Source: Foliimonas ilicis
GTDB taxonomy: Bacteria; Pseudomonadota; Alphaproteobacteria; Rhizobiales; Rhizobiaceae
DNA length: 64,000 bases
Reading direction: 5' to 3'
Assembly (NCBI RefSeq): GCF_039939195.1
Contig: NZ_JBDUUH010000009.1
Location: 62,001 to 126,000, forward strand
Shown: positions 1 to 10,146 of the stretch, piece by piece
Layout of the letters: each line of letters starts with the position of its first letter
Numbering within the stretch: the first letter of the stretch is position 1
Program-made: the position numbers and the translations under genes
The notes under the pieces: generated by a model
Told to the model about the DNA's origin: nothing
Database searches by the model: none
Seen by the model: the letters and a program-made list of their open reading frames with translations, nothing else

Positions 1-38
1 TTTTGTCGGGAATTGCGGGAAACGAAACAAAGGTTTGG

Positions 39-1748
39 ATGTCCCAAACTTACCCAGCAGATGGTCCCGGTCAGGCCCGCCAAGCCTCTTTCGCGCGCGT
101 AAAGCGTGATAGAAACGGCGGCATGCTGGCGCTTGCGATGGCCATCTGCGCGGTCGTGCTTCTGCCTATTCTGTCACTGGCCTATGTCGCGCTCTCCGGC
201 ACGAGTGATGACTGGCCGCATCTGATCGCCCATGTCATTCCCGGCGCAACCCAGACGACGCTCGCGCTGCTGGCGATGGTCGCGATCATGACGTCAGTAG
301 TGGGTGTCACCACCGCATGGCTGGTTGTCAGTTTCGAATTTCCGTTCCGCCGTTTCCTGTCGTGGGCTTTGGTGCTGCCGCTAGCCGTCCCGCCCTATCT
401 GGCGGCTTACGCTTTCGGCGAATTCTTTCACTATACCGGCCCGATCCAGAGCACGATCCGCGAGATTTTCGGCTTTCAGACGATCCGCGATTACTGGTTT
501 CCCGATATTCGCTCGACGGGTGGAGCAGCACTCGTCCTTTCCTCGGTACTTTATCCTTACGTCTATCTGACGACGCGCATCGTGTTCCTCATGCAGGGGC
601 GCAACATCGCCGATGTCGCGCGCACGCTGGGTGCGCGCCCGTCGCGGATTTTCTGGCGTGTGCTTTTGCCCATCGCCCGCCCGGCAATCGTCGCTGGCGT
701 GGCACTGGTGCTGATGGAAACCATCAACGACATCGGCGCGGCTGAATATCTGGGCGTCCGCACCATGACCTTCGCGGTCTATTCGACATGGCTGAACCGG
801 GGCAGTCTTGAAGGGGGCGCACAGATAGCGCTGCTCATGCTGATCATCGTTTTCGTGCTGCTGGTGGCCGAACAATGGGCGCGGCGCAGGCAGCGGTTTC
901 ACGCATCGCGCGCAACCCATATGAAGACGCTGCCGCGTCAGACAACGCTTCGCGGCAGGCAATATGCGGCGGCACTCGTCGTGCTGGTTCTGCCGATCCT
1001 TGCCGGTTTCGGCATTCCGCTTTTCGTGTTCGGCCGTTATGCGCTGCGCCGCCTCGATCAGTTCGCATCACCCGCTCTGGCAAGCGCCTTCGTAAACAGT
1101 GTGATGACGGCGCTTTTCACATCGCTGCTCACCGTGCTTCTGGCGCTTTTCCTCTTGAATGCAGTCCGTATCGCGCGGTCGCACCTTGTCATGGCGACAG
1201 TGCGTTTGGCATCCGTTGGCTATGCGCTCCCCGGCGGCATTCTGGGGCTCGGCCTGCTCTTCGTGCTGGCGCGTTTCGACAATGGGCTCGATGCGCTGGC
1301 GCGCGAGCATCTCGGCTATTCGACCGGCCTTCTGCTGACGGGCTCGGCATCCGCGGTGGTCATTGCCTGCACGATCCGCTTTCTGGCGCTTGCCGAAAGT
1401 GCGGTGCGCTCCGGCATCGAAAAGCTTCCGCCCAATCTCGACGAGGCAGCGAGAAGCCTTGGGCGAACGCCTATGGCAAGCGCGCGAAGCGTACTCCTGC
1501 CGCTCCTGAGACCTGCAATTCTTACGGCTTCCGTGCTGGTCTTTGTCGATACGATCAAGGAATTATCCGCGACGATCCTGCTCAGGCCCTTCGGCTTCAA
1601 CACGCTGGCGACATTCGTCTATGAGAATGCTTCGCGCGGCGTGCCGGAGGATGGCGCAGTTGCGGCCCTGCTCATCATCTTGACGGCGCTGGTGCCGGTG
1701 GTGCTGCTGTCGGGTGCGCTCATGCGCGACCGGGATGCGTCGATGTAG
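39..1748 (+). CDS. Iron(III)-type ABC transporter permease, two fused permease halves
   Basis: Inner-membrane permease of a ferric-iron (FbpB/SfuB-like) ABC importer. The protein is about 570 residues with roughly twelve hydrophobic segments. It carries two copies of the binding-protein-dependent permease (EAA) motif, near residues 205-220 (VARTLGARPSRIFWRVLLP) and 485-500 (AARSLGRTPMASARSVLLP). This tandem arrangement is typical of the FbpB family. The reading frame is open upstream to a TTG at position 3, but the ATG at 39 gives a normal N-terminus. The matching binding protein and ATPase are not in the window; the binding-protein gene is probably just upstream. The substrate is inferred from family resemblance only; thiamine or sulfate permeases are less likely because those are single-domain or shorter. 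Confidence 0.85.
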   Translation: MSQTYPADGPGQARQASFARVKRDRNGGMLALAMAICAVVLLPILSLAYVALSGTSDDWPHLIAHVIPGATQTTLALLAMVAIMTSVVGVTTAWLVVSFEFPFRRFLSWALVLPLAVPPYLAAYAFGEFFHYTGPIQSTIREIFGFQTIRDYWFPDIRSTGGAALVLSSVLYPYVYLTTRIVFLMQGRNIADVARTLGARPSRIFWRVLLPIARPAIVAGVALVLMETINDIGAAEYLGVRTMTFAVYSTWLNRGSLEGGAQIALLMLIIVFVLLVAEQWARRRQRFHASRATHMKTLPRQTTLRGRQYAAALVVLVLPILAGFGIPLFVFGRYALRRLDQFASPALASAFVNSVMTALFTSLLTVLLALFLLNAVRIARSHLVMATVRLASVGYALPGGILGLGLLFVLARFDNGLDALAREHLGYSTGLLLTGSASAVVIACTIRFLALAESAVRSGIEKLPPNLDEAARSLGRTPMASARSVLLPLLRPAILTASVLVFVDTIKELSATILLRPFGFNTLATFVYENASRGVPEDGAVAALLIILTALVPVVLLSGALMRDRDASM

Positions 1749-1789
1749 GGCGCATGAGGACGATTTAACCCAGCGTCATTCCCCGCAAA

Positions 1790-1909
1790 GAAAAAGGCGC
1801 CAGAGGCGCCTTGGAATTGAGAGTTCTGTGACAACGGGCTTGAGCAAAGCTTCCTCGGGGGACGGTGAGGACGGGATTTCTCCCTCAAGTTGGGAACACT
1901 ATCGCCCCG
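1790..1909 (-). ncRNA. Candidate small RNA ending in an intrinsic terminator
   Basis: Read on the minus strand, the gap between the permease and the acetoacetate-CoA ligase has the parts of a free-standing small transcript. There is a -35-like TTGTCG (1939-1944), a 17-bp spacer, a -10-like TGTTAA (1916-1921) and about 120 nt of structured sequence. That sequence includes complementary CTTGAG and CTCAAG segments and a GGGAGAAATCCC hairpin. It ends in an 8-bp hairpin (1795-1813) followed by a T-rich run. No open frame of note is present. I do not recognise it as a known RNA family. It could instead be a long 3' untranslated region of the ligase mRNA. Confidence 0.4.
1792..1813 (-). terminator. 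Rho-independent terminator, leftward
   Basis: Perfect 8-bp stem AAGGCGCC / GGCGCCTT with a 3-nt loop (1795-1813). On the minus strand the stem is followed by a T-rich tail, so it terminates leftward transcription from the ligase gene or the candidate small RNA. The plus strand has no T-run, so it would work poorly for the iron permease. Confidence 0.7.
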
Positions 1910-1916
1910 ATTGCCT

Positions 1917-2002
1917 TAACAAATCCTTACCCGGATACCGACAAGTTTACGAAATGGTACCATCCCTGAAAACGAGGTAAATTTACCGGTAAGGATTTGT
2001 TA
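1917..2002. repeat. 15-bp inverted repeat with 56-bp spacer
   Basis: TAACAAATCCTTACC at 1917-1931 is the exact reverse complement of 1988-2002. The right arm begins about 10 bp past the ligase stop codon. The left arm overlaps the -10-like element of the candidate small RNA. It may be a paired protein-binding site or a long-range hairpin in the ligase 3' untranslated region. Confidence 0.6.
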
Positions 2003-2012
2003 GCCATAAATC

Positions 2013-3971
<1,959 letters not shown>

Positions 3972-4173
3972 GATTTTTCCTCCTGCTTTTCGCGATTGTT
4001 TATGCATATTGCGGTGCAGCGGAGCAAGATACACTTCACGGCGTGCATCTGCTGTGCGCAAATGCCTTGCCCGGGCCACAAAGTCTTGAAATGCGGTGGT
4101 TGTGGGATAAACCCGATATTGGGCAATCGGCGGTCGCATAAACGACGTGGTCGGCCCGGATGGATAGGACACG

Positions 4174-6165
4174 ATGCCATCAAGGCTGTTAAGGCGTATT
4201 ATCTGGACGGTGATCGGCGTATTCGTCGTGGCGGGCTTTGTCGTGGGCGCGTTGCCGATCATAGCTTCGACGCAAATCGTTCGAGATCGCATCGCGCTGG
4301 AGATGGGCGCGCTGCTTGGCCTGCGCGTCACCATCGACAAAACGCCTGAAATAGAAGTCTGGCCGACATTCCGTGCGACGCTGACCGATGTGAAGCTTGG
4401 CCGCTGGGGTGAGCCGGACGCGCCACCTGTGGTTGCGGCCGATCGTGTGGAAATCGAATTGTCGGCATTGGCCGCTTTGCGCGGCGATGTCGTGTTCTCG
4501 CGCTCGCGAATGACACGCCCGACCTTACGCGTCGAAAAGACCGAGGGCGGCTATTATCTCCCGCAGCTTCCCGGTTATGGGCGCCTGGCCCGCGCGGTCG
4601 ATGCAACGCGCAATACGCTCAAGGACAACCCCAACCCGGATTCGTCCAATCTGCCGTCGGACGAATTCGGCGCGGTCGAGGTCAATGACGGCCGCGTCAT
4701 AACCACTGGCGATGATGGAAAAGACCAGCAGCTCGTTACCGGCATCGCCGGCACGCTGGATTGGCCCGCACTCAATCGCGGCATTACCTCATCGGTCAAA
4801 GGTATCTGGCACGGCGAAAGCGTCTCGGTCGATGTCTCGTCCGACAGGCCGCTTGTTTTGTTTGCCGGGGGTGCCGCTCCGCTGAAATTTGCCTTCAACT
4901 CTGCGCCAGCCACGGCGAGTTTCGATGGCACCGCCGCCATCTCCGAAAAGCCCTATATCGAAGGTCAGGCAAAATTTGCCGCGCAATCGCTGCGGCGCAT
5001 GCTCGAATGGTCGGAAGTCGGCATTTCGCCGGGTGTCGCGATCGGTTCAGTCAGCGTTTCCAGCACGATCAGCGGCTCTGGCAAGCGCATCAAACTCGAC
5101 AACACCGAAATCGCGCTGGACGGCAATGCGGGCGTCGGTGTCCTTGAGCTTTCGCTGGCTGACGTCATTCCGTCGATTTCGGGGACGCTCGCTTTCCAAA
5201 ACCTCGACATGCGCTCGTTTCTCTCGACATTCACCCCGCAAGGCACGATTTCGGAAAGCGGGGCAAATGATCCGATACCGAGCCTTGCCGACAGCGCCAA
5301 TCTCGATCTGAGACTGTCGGCTGCCCGCGCAAATGCCGGAAGCATCACGCTTTCGGATGTTGCTGCCGCAGCACAGGTTAAGGGCGGACTTGCCGTTTTC
5401 GATATTAGTGACGCGACCGCATTCGGCGGGACAATTCAGGCAAGCGTACGCTTCGACCGCAAGCCGGAAGGCACGCAATCTGAAATCCGTCTCCTGGCAT
5501 CGGATATCGACGGCGGCGATTTCGGCAAGATGGCAGGCATGAGCAGGATTTTCCCCGTCGCCAAGGGCACGGTGTCCGTGATGCTCAAGGGGCCGGGCCG
5601 TACCTGGGACTCGATCCTCGAGCGTGCGGATGGTTCGATTTCGGCCAATTTTGGCGCGGGCTTGATTCCCGGTCTGGATCTCGATGGATTTTTGAAGCGC
5701 AGTGCGGCAGGCGGGTTCTTCTCGCTCGACGAAGTGTCGAATGGCGACCTCAAGATCGACGGGTTCGAACTCAAGGCGATAATTTCCAATGGCGTCGCGC
5801 GGATCGAGAAGGCGCAGGCCAAATCCGGCAAGCGGCTTTTGTGGCTGTCCGGCATCGTTCCTTATGTCGGTCGCGGTTTGGCGCTTTCGGGCGGTATAGG
5901 CCCCATAGTGCCGCCAGCGCCGCCCCCGGCACCTGCGCCGGTCGAAACTCCGCCGCTTCAGGAGCAGCCTACAGGTGACGGCGAGGGACAGACAGCGCAA
6001 GAGGCAACGCCCCAGCCGCCAGCGCAGCCGCAGCAGCCTAGCCCGGCTGTGACCGCAGACAGCGAGCCGCAGCCTCTGCCGAGATCTGAAGCATCGTTCT
6101 TTGTCGGCGGGTCATGGAACGCACCGTTCATATCGCCGATCACGCCTATAACGCCGCTGCAGTGA
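4174..6165 (+). CDS. AsmA family protein
   Basis: Membrane-anchored envelope protein of the AsmA group, which is linked to outer-membrane lipid handling. One N-terminal transmembrane helix (about residues 8-30) is followed by a long beta-rich region with the AsmA hallmark near the start (EVWPTFRATLTDVKLG, about 63-78) and the C-terminal AsmA repeat region (about 420-570). The last 90 residues are rich in Pro, Ala and Gln and look disordered. The gene is divergent from the acetoacetate-CoA ligase. The precise role cannot be read from sequence. Confidence 0.8.
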   Translation: MPSRLLRRIIWTVIGVFVVAGFVVGALPIIASTQIVRDRIALEMGALLGLRVTIDKTPEIEVWPTFRATLTDVKLGRWGEPDAPPVVAADRVEIELSALAALRGDVVFSRSRMTRPTLRVEKTEGGYYLPQLPGYGRLARAVDATRNTLKDNPNPDSSNLPSDEFGAVEVNDGRVITTGDDGKDQQLVTGIAGTLDWPALNRGITSSVKGIWHGESVSVDVSSDRPLVLFAGGAAPLKFAFNSAPATASFDGTAAISEKPYIEGQAKFAAQSLRRMLEWSEVGISPGVAIGSVSVSSTISGSGKRIKLDNTEIALDGNAGVGVLELSLADVIPSISGTLAFQNLDMRSFLSTFTPQGTISESGANDPIPSLADSANLDLRLSAARANAGSITLSDVAAAAQVKGGLAVFDISDATAFGGTIQASVRFDRKPEGTQSEIRLLASDIDGGDFGKMAGMSRIFPVAKGTVSVMLKGPGRTWDSILERADGSISANFGAGLIPGLDLDGFLKRSAAGGFFSLDEVSNGDLKIDGFELKAIISNGVARIEKAQAKSGKRLLWLSGIVPYVGRGLALSGGIGPIVPPAPPPAPAPVETPPLQEQPTGDGEGQTAQEATPQPPAQPQQPSPAVTADSEPQPLPRSEASFFVGGSWNAPFISPITPITPLQ

Positions 6166-6176
6166 ACGGACAGAGA

Positions 6177-6356
6177 TTATTGCGCTTGATCTGGATGGCG
6201 TGATTTATCGTCGGAAACGGGCGATTTTTCATCCGCCGTTTCTCGTTCGGCACTCTTTTTCTGCCAGAAATCATCCGGTTTCTTCGAGGTATTCGATTTG
6301 TAGCCGGATTTTCCGTCGTAATACGGCTCGAAAACGTCCTGATGTGCGAGCGTCAT
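6177..6356 (-). CDS. Small hypothetical protein
   Basis: Leftward frame of about 59 residues beginning MTLAHQDVFEPYYDGKSGYK. A GGGAG ribosome-binding site sits 6-7 nt before the ATG at 6356. The protein is hydrophilic and charged, with no transmembrane segment, and its C-terminal half is rich in Lys, Asp and Ser. It converges on the AsmA gene and diverges from rsmI. I do not recognise a family. The start and ribosome-binding site argue for real coding, but the evidence is modest. Confidence 0.45.
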   Translation of the reverse strand: MTLAHQDVFEPYYDGKSGYKSNTSKKPDDFWQKKSAERETADEKSPVSDDKSRHPDQAQ

Positions 6357-6463
6357 GGCTTTCTCCCGTAGATGGACGATAAACGGCAGGCAGCCATTTC
6401 CGTTCCGCAGATTTGGCTTCATCGGCGCTTTGCAACGCTCGGTCTGCCGTGCGAAGAACGCTT

Positions 6464-7369
6464 ATGATGCACGAGCAAAACAACGACAGACGCACATTCA
6501 TGGTCGGCCAGGGCGAGATCGTCGCGCGTCCGCTGGATGCAGCACTTTATCTGGTCGCAACCCCCATCGGAAATCTCGGCGACATCACCTTGCGGGCGCT
6601 TGAAACGCTGGCTGGATGCGACGTGCTGGCCTGTGAGGACACGCGCGTTACCCGCGTGCTGCTCGACCGTTACGGCATTCGCCAGCGCCCGATCGCCTAT
6701 CATGAGCACAATGCGGGCGAGGCGGGTCCGAGACTGATCGAGGCGCTTCAATCGGGGCGCAGCGTGGCGCTCGTCTCGGATGCAGGCACGCCGCTTGTGT
6801 CGGACCCCGGCTTCCGGCTGGTTGGGCAGGCACAGGAAGCAGGCATCCGCGTCATTCCGATACCCGGACCTTCTGCCGTTCTGGCAGCATTGACTGCGTC
6901 CGGCCTGCCTTCTGATGCCTTCATGTTCGCCGGGTTCCTGCCGGTCAAGGATGGGCAGCGCCGCTCGCGCCTTGAAGCCTTGAAGGCGGTTCCGGCAACG
7001 CTGATTTTCTTCGAATCGCCGCGTCGCCTCGACGATACGCTTGTCGCAATGGCCGATGTGTTCGGCGAACGCGCAGCCGCAATAGGGCGTGAATTGACCA
7101 AGACTTTCGAGGAAATGCGGACCGGCTCTCTGCAGGAGCTTTCGGAGCATTATTCGAAAGCTGACACGCCCAAGGGCGAAATCGTGATCTGTGTCGGCCC
7201 TTCGACCGAAAAGGCCGAAACGCCGGAAGACATTGACCGCCTGCTGCTTTCGCTTTCCTCGGAAATGTCTGCGTCAAAGGCGGCAGGCGAGGCCGCCAAG
7301 ATGACCGGCGGGCATAAGCAGGCGCTTTATCGCCGACTGCTGGAACTGAAAGAAAGCGCCGATGGCTGA
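6464..7369 (+). CDS. rsmI: 16S rRNA (cytidine-1402-2'-O)-methyltransferase RsmI
   Basis: Tetrapyrrole-methylase-fold enzyme that 2'-O-methylates C1402 in the decoding centre of 16S rRNA using S-adenosylmethionine. Hallmarks near the N-terminus are LYLVATPIGNLGDITLRA, CEDTRVTRVLLDRY, SDAGTPLVSDPG and IPIPGPSAVLAAL. At about 300 residues the length is normal. Starts at 6413 (TTG), 6467 and 6500 are also possible; 6464 is a compromise because no strong ribosome-binding site is visible. It overlaps the next gene by 8 bp, the usual rsmI-yraN coupling. Confidence 0.93.
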   Translation: MMHEQNNDRRTFMVGQGEIVARPLDAALYLVATPIGNLGDITLRALETLAGCDVLACEDTRVTRVLLDRYGIRQRPIAYHEHNAGEAGPRLIEALQSGRSVALVSDAGTPLVSDPGFRLVGQAQEAGIRVIPIPGPSAVLAALTASGLPSDAFMFAGFLPVKDGQRRSRLEALKAVPATLIFFESPRRLDDTLVAMADVFGERAAAIGRELTKTFEEMRTGSLQELSEHYSKADTPKGEIVICVGPSTEKAETPEDIDRLLLSLSSEMSASKAAGEAAKMTGGHKQALYRRLLELKESADG

Positions 7370-7733
7370 CGCGCTTTCGCGTCGACAAGCACACCGCCGC
7401 GGCCATCGTGGCGAATGGCTGGCATCCCTTGCCTTGATGGTGAAAGGCTACCGCATCGTCGCGCGCCGATACCGCACGCGGCTCGGCGAAATCGACCTGA
7501 TAGCGCGGCGCGGCAATCTCGTTCTGATCGTCGAGGTGAAGGTTCGCAAGACGCTCATCGAGGCGATGGACGCACTCGCCCATCAATCCGAACGGCGCAT
7601 CGAAAATGCCGCCGATCTATGGCTCGCCCGCCAGCCGGATCATGCCCGGCTTTCGATGCGGTTCGACATGGTGGCCGTGTTGCCACGCCGCTGGCCGGTC
7701 CATGTCGAAAACGCGTTTTACGGTCGAAATTAG
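7362..7733 (+). CDS. UPF0102 family protein YraN
   Basis: Small protein of the YraN/UPF0102 family, with a restriction-endonuclease-like fold and unknown cellular role. The core motif is clear: GEWLASLALMVKGYRIVARRYRTR, then GEIDLIARRGNLVLIVEVKVRK, which contains the E-I-D-L and E-V-K active-site-like residues. At 123 residues it has the standard length. Its start lies inside the end of rsmI, so it is probably translationally coupled. Confidence 0.9.
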   Translation: MADALSRRQAHRRGHRGEWLASLALMVKGYRIVARRYRTRLGEIDLIARRGNLVLIVEVKVRKTLIEAMDALAHQSERRIENAADLWLARQPDHARLSMRFDMVAVLPRRWPVHVENAFYGRN

Positions 7734-7756
7734 ACTACGCATTGGTGAAAACAGCC

Positions 7757-7875
7757 CCTCACCCTTACCCTCTCCCCGTGAAGAACGGGGAGAGGGGGAC
7801 GTGAACGTTGCGGTCAGCCTCCTTCTCCCCGTCCTTTACGGGGAGAAGGTCGCGGCAGCGGGATGAGGGGCAAGG
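7757..7875. repeat. Pair of palindromic intergenic repeat hairpins, inverted to each other
   Basis: The gap after yraN holds two strong hairpins around a CTCCCCG / CGGGGAG core, about 7773-7796 and 7824-7849. The outer flanks are also partly complementary: CCCCTCACCC at the left and GGATGAGGGG at the right. So the whole 120 bp is one larger inverted structure. It looks like an intergenic palindromic element of the type dispersed in Rhizobiales genomes. It may also end the rsmI-yraN and P450 transcripts. Confidence 0.65.
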
Positions 7876-7894
7876 CCGCAGCTTCGGAAGCGGT

Positions 7895-9265
7895 CTACCG
7901 CTTGCTCACGCGCATCGGCAGACCGCCTTGCGGCTGCGTTGTCAGCTTCTGAACCGGCCAGGGCTTTGTTTCATCGGTCGTGTCGAAGCGGAAGCGCGAC
8001 ATTAGCACGGCAAGCGAGATGATCGCCTCCTGCATGGCAAAGCTCGCGCCTATGCATACGCGCGGACCGGCGCCGAATGGCAGATATTGATAACGGTCGA
8101 TGCTGTCGCGGTTTTCGGGATGAAAGCGCGACGGCATGAATGCATCCGGCCTGTCCCACAGCTTACGATGGCGATGCACGGTCCACGGCATGACCAGGAC
8201 CTGCGCGCCCTTGACGATTTTCAGGTCACCCCATTGCTCGGTTTCGATGGGTTCTCGGTTGATCGAAGGCGCTGGCGGAAACAGCCGCAAAGCTTCCTCG
8301 AAGGCGGCGCGCGTCAGCGGCATCGCGTCGAGCCATTTCGTCGGATCGGGCTCAGTGGCAAGCACCGCGTCGATTTCCTGCTCGATGGCTTCGCGCTCCC
8401 AAGGCGCTTCGGCAAGACAGTAGATCGTCCAGCCGAGTGCGCGCGCGGTCGTTTCGTGTCCGGCACCGATGAAGGTAATGATGTTGTCTTCGATTTCGCC
8501 GCGCGTCAGCCCATCCGGGCCTTCGGCGCGCAGAAGCAGGGTCAGGAAATCTTCCGGCACGTTGTCGGGGTCTTTTTTAAGCCTTTCACTGCGCATCTCC
8601 ATCGTGTCGGACACGATCTTGCGAAAATAGGCCATGGTCTTGCGCCCGCGCAGGCGCGTGATGCGCGGCATCCAATCTGGCGCGCGCAGAAGATCGAGCG
8701 GATCAACGCGACCCATCGTTTCGAACAAATGATCGATTTCCTTTGCAAAACTGCCCGGTTCACCTGCAATTTCGCCGGAAAAGAGCGTTTCGGCCAGAAT
8801 ATCGTAGGTCAGCATCGTCATGTCGTGCGCGACATCGACGCTTCCGCTCAAATCCTCATACCGGTTCACGAATTCCTGCGTCCGGCGCAGCATAGGTTCC
8901 GCGAAACCGAAAATGTGGCGCGGGGTGAAGACGGGCGCCATGGCCTTGCGCGAGCGTTTCCAGACGGTGCCTTCGGCAGTCAGCAGGCCATCGCGCAGGA
9001 TCGGCCGCAGGATTTTCTGGCGCACGGTCGCCATGCGGTAGTTCTTCGCATTGTCGACCAGAATGTGCCGGATGAGCTTGGGATCATTGGCGATAACCAG
9101 CGGCCCGCCAATGCCGGAAACGGAAATATAAGGCTCGTTGTAGGAAGGCTCGCCCCATAATTCGAGCGGATTTCGATAAACGATCCTTATCATCTCCAGC
9201 GTGGACGGCGGAGAAGTCCTCGGGGTCGGTGCAGGCGGCACGAAAGGGCGGGGCTTGGTGTCCAT
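7895..9265 (-). CDS. Cytochrome P450
   Basis: Haem-thiolate monooxygenase of about 456 residues with a proline-rich, signal-free N-terminus, so probably cytosolic. The I-helix oxygen-binding motif is FIGAGHETTARA, the K-helix ExxR is EEALR, and the haem-binding loop is FGAGPRVCIGASFAMQEA with the ligand cysteine near residue 400. I chose the ATG at 9265 because GGAG lies five bases upstream; a GTG at 9283 is the longer option. No ferredoxin or reductase gene is adjacent. The substrate cannot be read from sequence. Confidence 0.92.
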   Translation of the reverse strand: MDTKPRPFVPPAPTPRTSPPSTLEMIRIVYRNPLELWGEPSYNEPYISVSGIGGPLVIANDPKLIRHILVDNAKNYRMATVRQKILRPILRDGLLTAEGTVWKRSRKAMAPVFTPRHIFGFAEPMLRRTQEFVNRYEDLSGSVDVAHDMTMLTYDILAETLFSGEIAGEPGSFAKEIDHLFETMGRVDPLDLLRAPDWMPRITRLRGRKTMAYFRKIVSDTMEMRSERLKKDPDNVPEDFLTLLLRAEGPDGLTRGEIEDNIITFIGAGHETTARALGWTIYCLAEAPWEREAIEQEIDAVLATEPDPTKWLDAMPLTRAAFEEALRLFPPAPSINREPIETEQWGDLKIVKGAQVLVMPWTVHRHRKLWDRPDAFMPSRFHPENRDSIDRYQYLPFGAGPRVCIGASFAMQEAIISLAVLMSRFRFDTTDETKPWPVQKLTTQPQGGLPMRVSKR

Positions 9266-9419
9266 ACGGGCTCCATTGTCCACCTCTATCTAGGCAAGGG
9301 GAGCGGCTGCGTCCACACAGTTACCCGAAAGTGCCTTCTTGCGCGCAGATGCGCAGCGATTATGTGGACGGTCACCAAAAGTTACCCCCCGTATTCTCAA
9401 GCATATCAAGGAGACAATT

Positions 9420-9989
9420 TTGAAGCACAGGCTCAACATCATCATCGCCAGCACGCGCCCCGGCCGGGTAGGCCCGGTCTTCGCAAAATGGTTCGAAGGC
9501 GTGGCGCGCGAGCATGGCAAGTTCGAGCCGGTTCTGGTCGATCTGGCGGATTACGATCTGCCATTGTTCAATGAGCCCAGGCATCCGCGTTTCGCGGATT
9601 ATCAGCACGACCACACGAAAAAGTGGTCGGAAACGATCAAGGCAGGCGACGCATTCGTATTCGTCACGCCCGAATACAATTACTTCGCACCACCCGCGCT
9701 GGTAAACGCGATCACCTATCTTTCAACGGAATGGAACTACAAACCGGCAGGCTTCGTCAGCTATGCAGGCATTTCGGGCGGAACGCGCGCGGTGCAGACC
9801 GAGAAGCAGCTTTTGAGCGGTTTGAAGGTCGTCGGAATACCGGAAGGCGTCGCCATTCCGAACTTCGCGGCCTTCATAAACGAGGATGGCGTGTTCACGC
9901 CGAACGAGCTTATCAACGCCGGAACGAAGCCGATGCTCGACGAGCTTTATCGCTGGAGCAGCGCGCTTCGCACGATCCGCGAAGGCTGA
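9420..9989 (+). CDS. NADPH-dependent FMN reductase family protein
   Basis: Flavodoxin-like oxidoreductase of 189 residues. The FMN phosphate-binding loop is at the N-terminus (IIIASTRPGRVGP), and the family segment FVFVTPEYNYFAPPALVNAI lies near the middle. I start at the TTG at 9420 because AAGGAG (9408-9413) is six bases upstream and the protein then begins directly with the first beta strand. The frame itself extends to 9339. It could act as a quinone, chromate or FMN reductase. It is divergent from the P450 but nothing shows that they work together. Confidence 0.85.
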   Translation: MKHRLNIIIASTRPGRVGPVFAKWFEGVAREHGKFEPVLVDLADYDLPLFNEPRHPRFADYQHDHTKKWSETIKAGDAFVFVTPEYNYFAPPALVNAITYLSTEWNYKPAGFVSYAGISGGTRAVQTEKQLLSGLKVVGIPEGVAIPNFAAFINEDGVFTPNELINAGTKPMLDELYRWSSALRTIREG

Positions 9990-10146
9990 TGCGCAGGCAG
10001 CGGGGCAGAGCGGCTGCTTTTCCCCGCTGAAATGGCCGGAAAGCTTGGAAAATCAGGCCGGAACGCCTATATCTGAGGTCTATGGAGGCGTGCGATTCGA
10101 AGTTTTCCTGCGCGCCTCTTCAAAGACAATCAGACGAAAGCAATTC

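Noticed and set aside
1790..1940. 6S RNA or signal recognition particle RNA.
   Set aside because: Neither the 6S central-bubble layout nor the SRP GGAA-tetraloop core could be matched by eye, so it is left as an unnamed candidate.
3972..4340. N-terminal extension of the acetoacetate-CoA ligase frame.
   Set aside because: A GTG with a strong AGGAGG site at 3971 gives the normal family N-terminus, and the extension overlaps the AsmA gene.
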